Part shown: one piece after another, positions 34,159 through 43,817 of the stretch
Numbering within the stretch: position 1 is the stretch's first letter
Layout of the letters: each line of letters opens with the position of its first letter
From: Methylohalomonas sp034521715
GTDB lineage: Bacteria; Pseudomonadota; Gammaproteobacteria; Methylohalomonadales; Methylohalomonadaceae
DNA length: 64,000 nt
Reading direction: 5' to 3'
Assembly (NCBI GenBank): GCA_034521715.1
Contig: JAXHLY010000008.1
Span: 62,001-126,000, forward strand
Translations under genes and position numbers: made by a program
The notes under the pieces: generated by a model
What the model was told of the DNA's origin: nothing
Database searches by the model: none
Seen by the model: only the letters and a program-made list of their open reading frames with translations

Positions 34159-35589
34159 TCATGACTCCCGGCCTTCCAGGTAGTGCGTGGAGAGAATTTC
34201 GGCGACACAGCAGGTGAGTTTCATGGCGGTGGGTATATGCAGGAATTCGTTGGGCCCGTGGGCGTTCGATTGCGGACCGAGTACCCCGGTGACGAGAAAC
34301 TGGGCATGGGGGAATCGCTCGGCGAGCATGCCCATGAACGGGATCGAACCGCCTTCGCCCATGTGCACGGCCGGTTTGCCAAAGAAATGCCGCGAAGACT
34401 GATCGATGGCGCGGTCCAGCCAGTCCGGCATGAGTGGCGCATGCCAGCCGCCGGCGCACCATTCGGGCGAAAACCGTACCCGTGCCTGCTGTGGCGGGTC
34501 CTGTTCCAGCGTTTCGCGGATGGCCGTGGTGGCGGCATTGGTATCACAGGTTGGCGGCAGGCGCAGCGACAGTTTCAGTATCGTCCGCGGCCGCAGGACA
34601 TTGCCGGCATCTGCCAGCGGCGGGATACCGGCGGCACCGGTGACCTCGAGTGCCGGCCGCCAGGAGCGGTTCAGGATCAGTTCGGCCGGGTCGGTGCTGT
34701 CGGGTTGCGTGCCATTGCTGAACGGAAACCGCTGATAGCAACTGTCACCGAGTACCGCGGCCGCCTGTTCGGCCTGTTGCCGGCGGGTTTCGGGGATATC
34801 CACGTGACAGGCCTCGACGCGGATACGGCCGTCAGCCGCGTCCTCGAGGCGGTCCAGCAGCTGCCGGACTATGCGGAAACTCGACGGTACGATGCCGCCG
34901 GCATCGCCCGAATGCACCCCCTCGTTCAGGACCTCCACGTTCAGGTCACCGCCGACCAGCCCCCTTAACGAGGTCGTACACCACAGCTGGTCGTAATTGC
35001 CACAGCCGGAATCCAGGCAGATGACCAGTGACGGCGTGCCGATGCGACCGCTGAGGTGACCGATATAGGCGGGCAGATCCGGGCTGCCGCTTTCCTCCGA
35101 CGCCTCGATGAGGATCACGCAGCGGGCGTGCGGCAGGCCATGCTCGGCGAGCATGCGTATGGCCAGCAGCGAGGCGAAGGTGGCATAGCCGTCATCGGCA
35201 CCGCCGCGGCCGTAGAGTTTTTCACCCTCGAGCACCGGCTGCCAGGGGCCGAGGCCGCTGCGCCAGCCGGTCATTTCCGGCTGCTTGTCGAGATGCCCGT
35301 AGAGCAACACGGTGTCATCGCCGGTGCTGGCATCGGTGGCCGGTATCTCGATGTACAGCATGGGCGTGCGCCCGGGCAGCCGGAGCACTTCCAGTAGCAT
35401 ATCGGCCGGGCCTTCGCGCCGGCACCAGGCGGCGAACTGGTCGACCACCGTATCCATGTAACCGTGTTCGGCCCAGTCGGGGTCGAACAGTGGTGATTTG
35501 TTCGGCACCTTGATGTACTGGACAAGTTCGGGCAGGGCGCTGTCCTGCCAGCGCTGTTCAATAGCCTGTTTCAGTGCCGTGGTATCCAT
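34159..35589 (-). CDS. M20-family dipeptidase/carboxypeptidase
   Basis: 476 residues. Metal and catalytic motifs: LLYGHLDKQPEMTGW, LYGRGGADDGYATFASL and LIEASEESGSPDLPAY, with the late His in SNAHGPNEFLHIPT. M20 enzymes are cytosolic di-zinc peptidases. It ends 13 bases before speA on the same strand, so the two may be co-transcribed. Confidence 0.9.
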   Translation of the reverse strand: MDTTALKQAIEQRWQDSALPELVQYIKVPNKSPLFDPDWAEHGYMDTVVDQFAAWCRREGPADMLLEVLRLPGRTPMLYIEIPATDASTGDDTVLLYGHLDKQPEMTGWRSGLGPWQPVLEGEKLYGRGGADDGYATFASLLAIRMLAEHGLPHARCVILIEASEESGSPDLPAYIGHLSGRIGTPSLVICLDSGCGNYDQLWCTTSLRGLVGGDLNVEVLNEGVHSGDAGGIVPSSFRIVRQLLDRLEDAADGRIRVEACHVDIPETRRQQAEQAAAVLGDSCYQRFPFSNGTQPDSTDPAELILNRSWRPALEVTGAAGIPPLADAGNVLRPRTILKLSLRLPPTCDTNAATTAIRETLEQDPPQQARVRFSPEWCAGGWHAPLMPDWLDRAIDQSSRHFFGKPAVHMGEGGSIPFMGMLAERFPHAQFLVTGVLGPQSNAHGPNEFLHIPTAMKLTCCVAEILSTHYLEGRES

Positions 35590-35765
35590 GTCGGGTGAGT
35601 CTAACCTTGCACTGTATCAGTCGCAAAGCGGAACGTATGACTGGTATTCTGTTCCAAACTCGCAAGCCGCATTTCATGTTTTGCCCTGTCTGCTCTGCTG
35701 GTAACAGGTCAGGTAATGGCAGGTATATGGATTTACGGAACCCTTAAACACTCGAGGAAGTATAG

Positions 35766-36413
35766 ATGACATTGATCAATAACCCGATTAAACAGTGGCT
35801 GTTCAAACCGCTTCTCATTGCCGCATTGCTGGGCCTGCTTGGTGCCTGTGGTGATAACGGACAGGATTCTTCATCCGCTGATAGTGCGGCCGCCACGGAT
35901 AGTGCCGCGACCGAACAGGCCGCACCGGCGGACAGTGGTTCATCCACGGCCAGAGAACCGGAGGTGGCTACCGATTCAGGTACAAGTGACAGCGAGATGG
36001 CTGCGGCAGATAGTGAGCCGGCGGCATCAGACGACAATGGTTCTGCAGACAGTGGTGCCGCCAGCGGTGGTGAGCGACATACTGTTCAAGCGCGTGCGAC
36101 TTCCTATGATCCGGTGGTATTGAAAATCAATCCGGGTGACAGCGTCAGTTGGACAAACATGAGCGGTCATAATGTTCATTTTGAAGCCGGTAATATTCCC
36201 GAAGGTGCAGAAACCTGGCAGAGCCCTCTGGGCAATGATGTCAACCGCACTTTCGACAAGGAAGGCCTGTATCTTTACAAGTGCGATCCGCATTTTGCCC
36301 TGGGCATGGTCGGCGCGCTGATTGTGGGTACGCCGGACAATGTGGCCGAGGTCGAGCAAAACGCCAAGGGCATGTACAAGCGTGCGCTGGCCAAGGCCAA
36401 GGCCGAACTTTAA
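35766..36413 (+). CDS. pseudoazurin-like cupredoxin lipoprotein
   Basis: 215 residues. A lipoprotein signal (ALLGLLGAC, Cys 28) is followed by a linker of about 70 residues rich in Ser, Ala, Asp and Glu, then a blue-copper domain. Copper ligands are the His of MSGHNVHFEAG and the Cys, His and Met of YKCDPHFALGM. The linker would let the copper domain reach from the outer membrane into the periplasm. The copper domain is very like that of the next gene, so the two are a tandem duplication. Electron carrier role inferred. Confidence 0.85.
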   Translation: MTLINNPIKQWLFKPLLIAALLGLLGACGDNGQDSSSADSAAATDSAATEQAAPADSGSSTAREPEVATDSGTSDSEMAAADSEPAASDDNGSADSGAASGGERHTVQARATSYDPVVLKINPGDSVSWTNMSGHNVHFEAGNIPEGAETWQSPLGNDVNRTFDKEGLYLYKCDPHFALGMVGALIVGTPDNVAEVEQNAKGMYKRALAKAKAEL

Positions 36414-36475
36414 AAACAGCCCTTGCTTTCCCAAGGCCGTACGGGGAAGCGCATCGGGCATATACAGAGGCGGTG

Positions 36476-36498
36476 ATCGGGGCCGGGCAGGCCCCGAT
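36476..36498 (+). terminator. hairpin after the first cupredoxin
   Basis: ATCGGGGCC (36476-36484), loop GGGCA, GGCCCCGAT (36490-36498). There is no T run, so it may be a weak terminator or an mRNA-stabilising hairpin between the tandem cupredoxin genes. Confidence 0.5.
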
Positions 36499-36615
36499 TG
36501 CTTATGTGGTGGTTTTTTCAGGAAAAGTTTCCGGTCGGCTGTGCCCCCAATACAGGGAACCCCTGCCTTCTCGGCAGTTCTAATGGTTCGAACACAGCAA
36601 ATACCGAGGACAGTC

Positions 36616-37047
36616 ATGTATATACATATACAGAATTGCCTGAAGTTCATTCCCGCAGGGATATTAGCTGTGCTGCTGATCATGCCGGCTGCCCAGGCCG
36701 GCGAGAGCCATACCATCAGCGCTAGATCCACCGCGTATGATCCCATGGTGCTGAAGATCGAGCCGGGAGACGAGGTCAAGTGGGTCAACATGGGCGGCCA
36801 CTTCAACCAGTTCGAAGCGGGTCTGATCCCCGAGGGTGCAGAAACATGGACGACCCAGATGGGCAAGGACGTGAGCCGCACTTTCGACGTTGAAGGCGTG
36901 TATGTCTATAAATGCCCGCCGCATTTTGCCCTGGGCATGGTCGGCGCCATTATCGTTGGCGAGCCGGTTAACATGGCCGAAGTCGAGGAAAACGCCACGG
37001 GCATGTACAAGCGTGCCGTAGCCAAGGCCAAGGCAGAGATTAACTGA
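36616..37047 (+). CDS. pseudoazurin-like periplasmic cupredoxin
   Basis: 143 residues from ATG 36616 (GAGGA upstream). A Sec signal (GILAVLLIMPAAQA) precedes the copper domain: His in NMGGHFNQFEAG, and Cys, His, Met in YKCPPHFALGMVG. It shares most of its domain with the preceding lipoprotein (YDPxVLKIxPGD, IPEGAETW, GMYKRA) but lacks the lipobox and linker, so it is the soluble version. Likely shuttles electrons in the periplasm. Confidence 0.87.
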   Translation: MYIHIQNCLKFIPAGILAVLLIMPAAQAGESHTISARSTAYDPMVLKIEPGDEVKWVNMGGHFNQFEAGLIPEGAETWTTQMGKDVSRTFDVEGVYVYKCPPHFALGMVGAIIVGEPVNMAEVEENATGMYKRAVAKAKAEIN

Positions 37048-37068
37048 TTTACTGCCGTAAAGTACTGA

Positions 37069-37090
37069 CTGCCGCCCGCAAGGGCGGCAG
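37069..37090 (+). terminator. strong hairpin after the second cupredoxin
   Basis: Perfect stem CTGCCGCCC (37069-37077) / GGGCGGCAG (37082-37090) with GCAA tetraloop, followed by TTGATTCT. The T run is poor, but the place fits the end of the cupredoxin transcript. Confidence 0.6.
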
Positions 37091-37196
37091 TTGATTCTGT
37101 GAAAGGAGTTTAACCGGTCCCCCCGTAACCATTCCCGCCTGGTTGCATATACGTTCCGGTAACAATTGTTGTCGATCGTGACAGGATAATTCCCCG

Positions 37197-37835
37197 CTAC
37201 TCCAGCCGTTGGGGGCGGCCCGCGTCCAGAACGCCGTCCGCTCGTGCTTTCAGGTACATATACAGGTTCGGTATATGTTCCATGACGGCCTTGTTTTCGT
37301 TCCATGCCGGCATGACGCCCATCTGGCCCCGGTAGCCATTCGTTATCACATCGACAAAGCGTGGATAGTCAACCCGCTGGTTGAGCCGATCCAGCAGGTT
37401 GGGGCCGATCGTGGTGCCCTGGGCATCCTGGCCATGACATTGGGTGCACTGGCTGCGGTACATGCGCCAGCCAATGTAGGTGTCCATGCCGACACGGCAA
37501 TTCGATCCATCGGCATCGCATTCGACCTGGTATTCGGGCGTATCCCCCGTATCTGCATCGGCGACATTATTGCTGTCGCCCTGGGCGGTTTCCGGTTGCT
37601 GAACATTACCGTCAGCGGAATCGCCTGCGGTAGTGGCAGTCTTCGTCGCAGGTCCGGCTTCCGCGGTCCGGGGCTCTGGCGCGGCGGGTTGGGAGTCATT
37701 CATGGTGACTGATTCATCGGCTGTTGCCGTATTATTGCCTTGCTTCGATGACAACTGATCATTACCGCAGCCATTCAGCAGCAGCGGAAGCAGGATGAAA
37801 AGCGACATCTTTAGTGAATACAATCTGTAGGGCAT
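37197..37835 (-). CDS. c-type cytochrome lipoprotein
   Basis: 212 residues from ATG 37835, with a GGAG ribosome binding site. Lipobox LLLNGC is followed by a low-complexity Ala/Thr/Asp linker, then one haem site in WRMYRSQCTQCHGQDAQGTT and a likely Met ligand in GQMGVMPAW. The pattern resembles class I cytochromes c that take electrons from PQQ-type dehydrogenases, but this is not certain. It is convergent with the cupredoxin pair and has the same lipoprotein-plus-linker layout. Confidence 0.82.
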   Translation of the reverse strand: MPYRLYSLKMSLFILLPLLLNGCGNDQLSSKQGNNTATADESVTMNDSQPAAPEPRTAEAGPATKTATTAGDSADGNVQQPETAQGDSNNVADADTGDTPEYQVECDADGSNCRVGMDTYIGWRMYRSQCTQCHGQDAQGTTIGPNLLDRLNQRVDYPRFVDVITNGYRGQMGVMPAWNENKAVMEHIPNLYMYLKARADGVLDAGRPQRLE

Positions 37836-38034
37836 GACGAATATCTCCGCTTGATTGATGCTTATTCGGGGCCTCCCTTCAGAGAAGTGGGGCTTGAAAC
37901 GCGTAGTCACATGATCGGACATGCTGCCCGGGAAACATTGATCGTTGTCAATCATTTGACTGATGGCAGGTGACTGACAGTGCGGACGGAATCTTTTATT
38001 ATCACCGGCAGTCAGGAAAGGCGGTTTATAATCA

Positions 38035-38566
38035 ATGGCTTTACGATCCTATCAAGGCAAATTGCCGGAACTCGCCAGCGGCGCCTATGTCGATGATTCG
38101 GCGCTGGTGATCGGTGACGTCAAGCTGGGCGAGGACAGCTCGGTCTGGCCCATGACGGTGGTGCGGGGTGACGTGAACAGCATCCGTATTGGCGCCCGCA
38201 CCAATATCCAGGACAACTCGGTCCTGCACGTGACCCATGACGGCAAATACACGCCGGGCGGTTATGCGCTGAGTGTCGGGAATGATGTCACCGTGGGGCA
38301 TCGCGTCGATCCTCCATGCCTGTACGGTCGGTGACCTGTGCCTGATCGGTATGGGCTCGATCATCATGGACGGTGCCACTATCGAATCGAAAGTGATGCT
38401 GGCGGCCGGCAGTCTCGTGCCGGGCGGCAAGCACCTGGAAAGCGGCTATCTGTACATGGGTAGTCCGGTCAGGCAGGTGCGCGAACTGACGGAGGAGGAG
38501 ATCGAATCCCTCCAGTACTCGGCGGATCACTACGTCGAAGTGAAAAACAGCCACAATCAGAACTGA
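38035..38566 (+). CDS. gamma-carbonic anhydrase family protein (frameshift)
   Basis: Left-handed beta-helix protein of the YrdA type. Frame one runs from ATG 38035 (LPELASGAYVDDSALVIGDV, RTNIQDNSVLHVTHD) to VTVGHR; the +1 frame continues SILHACTVGDLCLIGMGSII. Removing one base near 38305 gives 176 residues, the usual length. The three zinc His are in NSVLHVTHD, VTVGHR and SILHAC. The break is a likely sequence error. Confidence 0.87.
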
Positions 38567-38669
38567 ACAGCCGGCTGTTCCTCGTTTTTATCACCTAAAG
38601 CCGTTATCATGCGCCGCCTTACCGAGCTACAGTTCTGCAATATTTGTCCCACCCGGGGGTAATCAGGAG

Positions 38670-39519
38670 ATGACACTGGATCACAACTGGTTTGTCGAGA
38701 CGAGTGACGGCTTTGCCCTGGCGCTGAAGATCAAATCGAAACTGCATGAAGAGCAGTCGGATTATCAGCGTATCGAGGTCTACGAGACCGAGGATTTCGG
38801 CAATCTCCTGACGCTGGATGGGCTGGTTATGCTGACCAGCCGCGACAACTTTGTCTATCACGAAATGATGAGTCATCCGGCCCTGTTTCGTCACCCCGGT
38901 CCCAAAAACGTTGTGGTGGTTGGTGGTGGTGATTGCGGGACCCTAAGGGAGGTTCTGCGTCACGATGCCGTACAGACCGCCACCCAGATAGAACTGGATG
39001 AACGGGTAACCCGTGTCTGCGAGCAGTATTTTCCGGAACTGTGCGAGGCCAATGACGATCCGCGGGCGACCTTATTGTTCGAGGACGCCATCGCCTGGAT
39101 GCGCGAATGCGGAAGCCGGTTCCGCCGACGTTATCCTGCTGGATACGACCGATCCGGTCGGGCAGGCCAGCCGGCTGTTCGGTGAGGCATTTTACAGCGA
39201 TTGCCACCGGGTACTGCGTGACGGCGGCATACTCGTCGCGCAGAGTGAATCACCTTTATTCGATATGGAACTGCTGCAGGATATTCACAGGGGCATGCGT
39301 GCCGCCGGCTTCGGCAGTATCCAGGCACTGCCATTCCCGCAGTGTACCTACCCATCAGGCTGGTGGTCGGCGACCATGGCCGGCAAGGGCATCGTTGTCA
39401 CGCAATTTGATGCCGCCGGTGCCAGACCGTGCAGGTTTCAGCCCCGCTATTATAATGCCGAACTCCACCAGGGTATCCTGGCCCTGCCGGCGTTCATGCA
39501 TCAGGCGCTTGGCGCCTGA
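38670..39519 (+). CDS. speE: polyamine aminopropyltransferase (spermidine synthase), frameshift
   Basis: From ATG 38670 the frame shows LTLDGLVMLTSRDNFVYHEM and VVVVGGGDCGTLREVLRHD (cofactor loop), and breaks after AWMREC. The next frame gives EAGSADVILLDTTDPVGQAS and LFGEAFYSDCHRVLRDGGIL. An extra T at about 39109 explains it; corrected length is 282 residues. It transfers the aminopropyl group to putrescine. It complements speA at 32-34 kb, but is not in the same operon. Confidence 0.9.
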
Positions 39520-39590
39520 TGCGCGTATCTCGTCACTCGTTCCTCGTATCTCGAATCAGATAGAGGGGGTTAAAAGTTCCGATGAGCTCT

Positions 39591-39653
39591 GTGGGAGCGG
39601 ACTGCGTCCGCGATGCCTTGAACCGCTGAATCGCCGATGAAATCGGCTCCCAC
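39591..39653. repeat. REP-like palindrome
   Basis: GTGGGAGCGGACTGCGTCCG at one end and CGATGAAATCGGCTCCCAC at the other, 63 bases. Half-elements of the same kind (GTGGGAGCGCAGC and GCTGCGCTCCCAC) lie at 56036-56060 and 56317-56343. Typical of REP elements spread by RAYT transposases. Confidence 0.8.
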
Positions 39654-39700
39654 AATGTGCGGAACACAATCTGGCGAGGCACGAGTTACAGCGACGAGAT

Positions 39701-39853
39701 TCAGTGTTTCTTCTGCTGGCCCGGCGCGTCTTCCGAGTGACCCGGGCCGTCAATGTGTTTCAGGTGACCGTGGCAGCCGGCGAGTAGCAGGCTGATAAAC
39801 ACGGCGGCAGTGACGCGTTTGAGCAGGGGGGTGTTTGGTATATGTGTAATCAT
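39701..39853 (-). CDS. small His-rich lipoprotein
   Basis: A 50-residue reading frame from ATG 39853. MITHIPNTPLLKRVTAAVFI leads to a lipobox LLLAGC, and the short mature part has six His (CHGHLKHIDGPGHSEDAPG). I recognise no family. The clean lipoprotein signal and a His-rich tail argue that it is real; metal binding is conceivable. It lies alone between speE and mnmG. Confidence 0.55.
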   Translation of the reverse strand: MITHIPNTPLLKRVTAAVFISLLLAGCHGHLKHIDGPGHSEDAPGQQKKH

Positions 39854-40069
39854 AATAGACCTATCGGGCAGTAACACCCTTTAGTTATCATTGACTTGCA
39901 GTTTCAGCATAGCACCTGCCAGTGGGTGGGCAGCATTTGATCTGGCGACATTGTGATGCCTGTCACGCGGCCGCGTCTGGAATACACCCATGACCGGGGG
40001 GCGCAGGTCGTTGTTTACAAGCGTATAATCCGTATTTTCCTGAGGCTTCATTTAAGCATATTGCAGATC

Positions 40070-41975
40070 ATGACGAGTACGGCCCAACAATTCGATGTCA
40101 TCGTGGTCGGTGGCGGGCACGCCGGCTGTGAGGCCGCGCTGGCCGCCGCGCGTACGGGCGCGCGCGCACTGCTGCTGACGCACAGCATCGATACGCTCGG
40201 GCAGATGTCCTGCAATCCGGCGATCGGCGGTATCGGCAAGGGCCATCTGGTCAGGGAAATCGACGCCCTCGGCGGCATGATGGCGCGCGCCGCCGACAGC
40301 AGCGGCATCCATTTCCGTCGCCTGAACGCCAGCAAGGGCCCCGCCGTGCGTGCCACCCGGGCCCAGATCGACCGGGCACTGTACAGGGTCAATGTACGGG
40401 CAACGCTGGAAACGCAGCCGAATCTGTTCATTTTCCAGCAGGCGGTCGACGACCTGATCGTCAACGGCGAGCGCATCAGCGGTGTCGTGACCCAGATGGG
40501 ACTGCAGTTTCGTGCCCCGGCCGTGGTGCTGACCGTCGGCACTTTTCTCGGCGGCCGCATTCACATGGGCGAGACCCATTATCAGGGCGGCCGTGCCGGT
40601 GATCCGCCGAGCAATGCCCTGGCGCAGCGATTGCGCGAGCTGCCGTTTCGGGTCGGCCGGCTGAAGACCGGTACACCGCCGCGTATCGACGGCCGCTCGA
40701 TAGACTACGACAGGCTCGAGATCCAGCCCGGTGACGAGCCACGACCGGTTTTTTCGTTTACCGGCAGTGCGGCTGATCATCCCGAACAGACGGTTTGTCA
40801 TATCACCGCCACCAATGAACGCACGCACGATATTATCCGGTCGGCCCTGCACCGCTCGCCGATGTTCAGCGGCGAGATAGAGGGTGCCGGACCGCGTTAC
40901 TGTCCGTCGGTCGAGGACAAGGTGGTGCGGTTTGCCGACAAGACCGCCCACCAGATTTTCGTCGAACCGGAGGGACTGCACGCCACCGAGGTCTATCCGA
41001 ACGGCATTTCCACCAGCCTGCCGTATGACGTGCAATATGATCTTGTGCGCAGCATCGCCGGCTTTGAGCAGGCCCACATCACCCGGCCGGGTTATGCCAT
41101 CGAGTACGACTATTTCGATCCGCGCGACCTGTATCCGTGGCTGGAGACGCGGTTTATTGATGGACTGTTCTTTGCCGGTCAGATCAACGGCACCACCGGT
41201 TATGAAGAGGCCGCCGCCCAGGGGCTTGTCGCCGGTCTCAATGCCGCCCGCCGGGTCAGCGAACTCGAACCCTGGAGCCCCGGCCGTGACCAGGCCTATA
41301 TCGGTGTGCTGATCGACGACCTGATCACACGCGGCACCAGCGAGCCGTATCGCATGTTTACCAGCCGCGCCGAATACCGGCTGCAGTTGCGCGAGGATAA
41401 CGCCGATCTGCGGTTGACGGCCGTCGGCCGCAGCATGGGCCTCGTCGGCGATGATCACTGGCAGCGGTTTGAAAGTCGACGCACGGCCATCGACAGTGCC
41501 TGGAACCGGCTCGAATCCACCTGGCTGAGCCCGGCCCGGGTGTCCGCCGGCATTGCCGAAAGGGTGCTCGGCCAGCCGCTGAAAAAAGAGGCATCACTGT
41601 TGCAATTGTTGAGCCGTCCCGGCGTGACACTGGCGGGACTGGCGGAACTGGCGGAACGCGGCGGCGGACGTGCCGGCGGTGACCGCCGATGTCGCCGAGC
41701 AGCTGGAAATCCAGGCCAGGTACCGGGGTTATATCGAGCGCCAGGACGAGGAAATTGAACGCAACCGGCGCAACGAGACTACCCGGCTGCCCGAGGATCT
41801 CGACTATGACCAGGTGCGTGGCCTGTCGGCGGAGGTGCTGCAGAAGCTGAAGGCACACCGGCCGCTCAATCTGGGGCAGGCCGCCCGTATCCCCGGTGTA
41901 ACGCCGGCAGCGATTTCACTGTTACGTGTGCATCTGAAGAAACGGGCGGCGCCGGCACTGGCGCGGAGCGCCTGA
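40070..41975 (+). CDS. mnmG: tRNA uridine-5-carboxymethylaminomethyl modification enzyme (frameshift near 3' end)
   Basis: ATG 40070 starts MTSTAQQFDVIVVGGGHAGC (FAD site). CNPAIGGIGKGHLVREIDAL and TGTPPRIDGRSIDYDRLEIQ follow. The frame breaks near 41660 (LAELAER), and continues in the next frame as DVPAVTADVAEQLEIQARYR to the C-terminal helical domain (GQAARIPGVTPAAISLLRVH). Corrected length is 634 residues. With MnmE it modifies U34 of tRNAs. The start upstream at 39953 is not conserved. First gene of the origin-type block. Confidence 0.93.
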
Positions 41976-42628
41976 TCATCGCCGCGTCAGCACTTGACCG
42001 GACGGCCCTCCTCAGCCAACTGGAGCACGGTCTGGATGCGCTCGGCATCGACAGCAGCAGCCTGCCACTGGTCCGGCTGATCGATTACCTGGAACTGCTG
42101 GCGCACTGGAACAGCGCCTACAATCTGACCTCGGTCCGGGATCCCGCCGCCATGGTTCCCTACCATCTGCTCGACAGCCTCAGCCTGCTGCCTTACCTGG
42201 ACGGGCAGCGCTGCCTGGATATGGGCACCGGCGCCGGTTTGCCGGGCATTATCCTGGCGCTGGCGCGACCGGACCAGCACTGGGTCCTGCTTGACAGCAA
42301 TTCCAAGAAAACCCGGTTCCTGCAGCAGGTGCGCATGCAACTCGATATCGGTAATGTCGAGATCGTACGCGACCGTATCAGCGAATTTTCCCCCGCTACG
42401 CCATTTGACATCATTACCGCCCGGGCCCTGGCGGGCCTCGACAAGCTCTGCCGCTGGTCGCAGCCGCTGCTGGCGCCGGGCGGCCGCCTGCTGGCAATGA
42501 AATCGACACCGGATGAAACCGAACTGGCCGCTATTGCCGGCCTGTCCGTCGATTACCGCGCTCATAATCTGGATATTCCCGGCGTCGATGGTCCGCGCTC
42601 TTTGATAGAGCTGTGGTTTAATACCTGA
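41972..42628 (+). CDS. rsmG: 16S rRNA m7G527 methyltransferase
   Basis: The methyltransferase motif LDMGTGAGLPGIILALARPD and the HWNSAYNLTSVRD region are typical of RsmG. The conserved N-terminal part extends far upstream of the first ATG in frame (42152), reaching the mnmG stop, but has no ATG, GTG or TTG. CTG 41972 or the ATC at 41975 (overlapping the mnmG TGA) are the only places for a start, giving about 218 residues. The true start codon may be non-standard or hidden by a base error. Confidence 0.87.
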   Translation: MIIAASALDRTALLSQLEHGLDALGIDSSSLPLVRLIDYLELLAHWNSAYNLTSVRDPAAMVPYHLLDSLSLLPYLDGQRCLDMGTGAGLPGIILALARPDQHWVLLDSNSKKTRFLQQVRMQLDIGNVEIVRDRISEFSPATPFDIITARALAGLDKLCRWSQPLLAPGGRLLAMKSTPDETELAAIAGLSVDYRAHNLDIPGVDGPRSLIELWFNT

Positions 42629-42717
42629 CAATGAAATGCCAGGCATGAGGTTTTCCCCCGCCGGAAGGCTCATGCAATAATAAGCCTTGCCCTCCCGGGA
42701 TTCAGATCAGCTCTATC

Positions 42718-43491
42718 ATGGCCAAGATCATAGCGGTAACCAACCAGAAAGGCGGGGTCGGCAAGACCACGACCAGCGTCAATCTTGCCGCCTCGCTGGC
42801 AGCGACAAAACGCCGCGTGTTGCTTGTCGATCTGGATCCGCAGGGCAACGCCACCATGGGCAGCGGCGTTGATAAATATGTCCTCGAGCGCAGCAGTTAT
42901 GACGTGCTCATGGATGACGTCCCACTGCGCGAGACCATTATCCAGTCGCCGCAGGGCGGATTCGATCTGTTGCCGGCCAATTCGGATCTGACCGGCGCCG
43001 AGGTCGCGTTACTCGAGGAGATGGCGCGTGAGATCCGGTTGCGCAAGGCACTCGAACCGGTCAGCAACGATTATCATTACATATTTATTGACTGTCCGCC
43101 GGCACTGAACATGCTCACGATCAATGCGCTGGTGGCCGCGCATACGGTCATGATACCCATGCAGTGCGAGTACTATGCACTTGAAGGCCTGACTGCGCTG
43201 ATAGAAACGATCGAAAAAATACGCAAGTACCTGAATCCGGATCTGCAGATCGAAGGCCTGCTTCGCACGATGTATGATCCGCGCAACAATCTTGCGAGCC
43301 AGGTATCGGCCCAGCTGATGGAGCACTTCGGCGACAAGGTGTATCACACGATTATCCCGCGCAACGTGCGCCTCGCCGAGGCGCCGAGTCACGGCCTGCC
43401 GGCGCTGATTTACGATCGTACCTCGCGCGGCGCGCTGGCCTATCTGGCGCTGGCCGGTGAAATGCTGCGGCGGGAAAGGAATGCGGCGTGA
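42718..43491 (+). CDS. parA: chromosome partitioning ATPase ParA/Soj
   Basis: 257 residues. Deviant Walker A NQKGGVGKTTTSVNLAASLA at the start, Walker B in YHYIFIDCPPALNML, and no N-terminal helix-turn-helix, so it is the short chromosomal Soj type. It binds DNA non-specifically and moves ParB-parS complexes. The order rsmG-parA-parB near an ATP synthase operon is the classic oriC-proximal arrangement. A 161-base heptamer array separates it from parB. Confidence 0.96.
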   Translation: MAKIIAVTNQKGGVGKTTTSVNLAASLAATKRRVLLVDLDPQGNATMGSGVDKYVLERSSYDVLMDDVPLRETIIQSPQGGFDLLPANSDLTGAEVALLEEMAREIRLRKALEPVSNDYHYIFIDCPPALNMLTINALVAAHTVMIPMQCEYYALEGLTALIETIEKIRKYLNPDLQIEGLLRTMYDPRNNLASQVSAQLMEHFGDKVYHTIIPRNVRLAEAPSHGLPALIYDRTSRGALAYLALAGEMLRRERNAA

Positions 43492-43495
43492 AGTA

Positions 43496-43657
<162 letters not shown>

Positions 43658-43817
43658 ATTGGATAGAGGGAACCAGAAAGTTCCCCGATTACAGTCTTTC
43701 TATCTTCTATTAGCTATCATCTATCATCTCAACCAATAAACCAGTTAACTAATTAACTAGTTACCCAGTGAACAGCTTAAACTGATTTCAATGATGCTGA
43801 ATGTTGGCAGGTAAAGA

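Noticed and set aside
34146..34208. Longer speA start
   Set aside because: The extension is the complement of the M20 gene's stop region and is not like other SpeA proteins.
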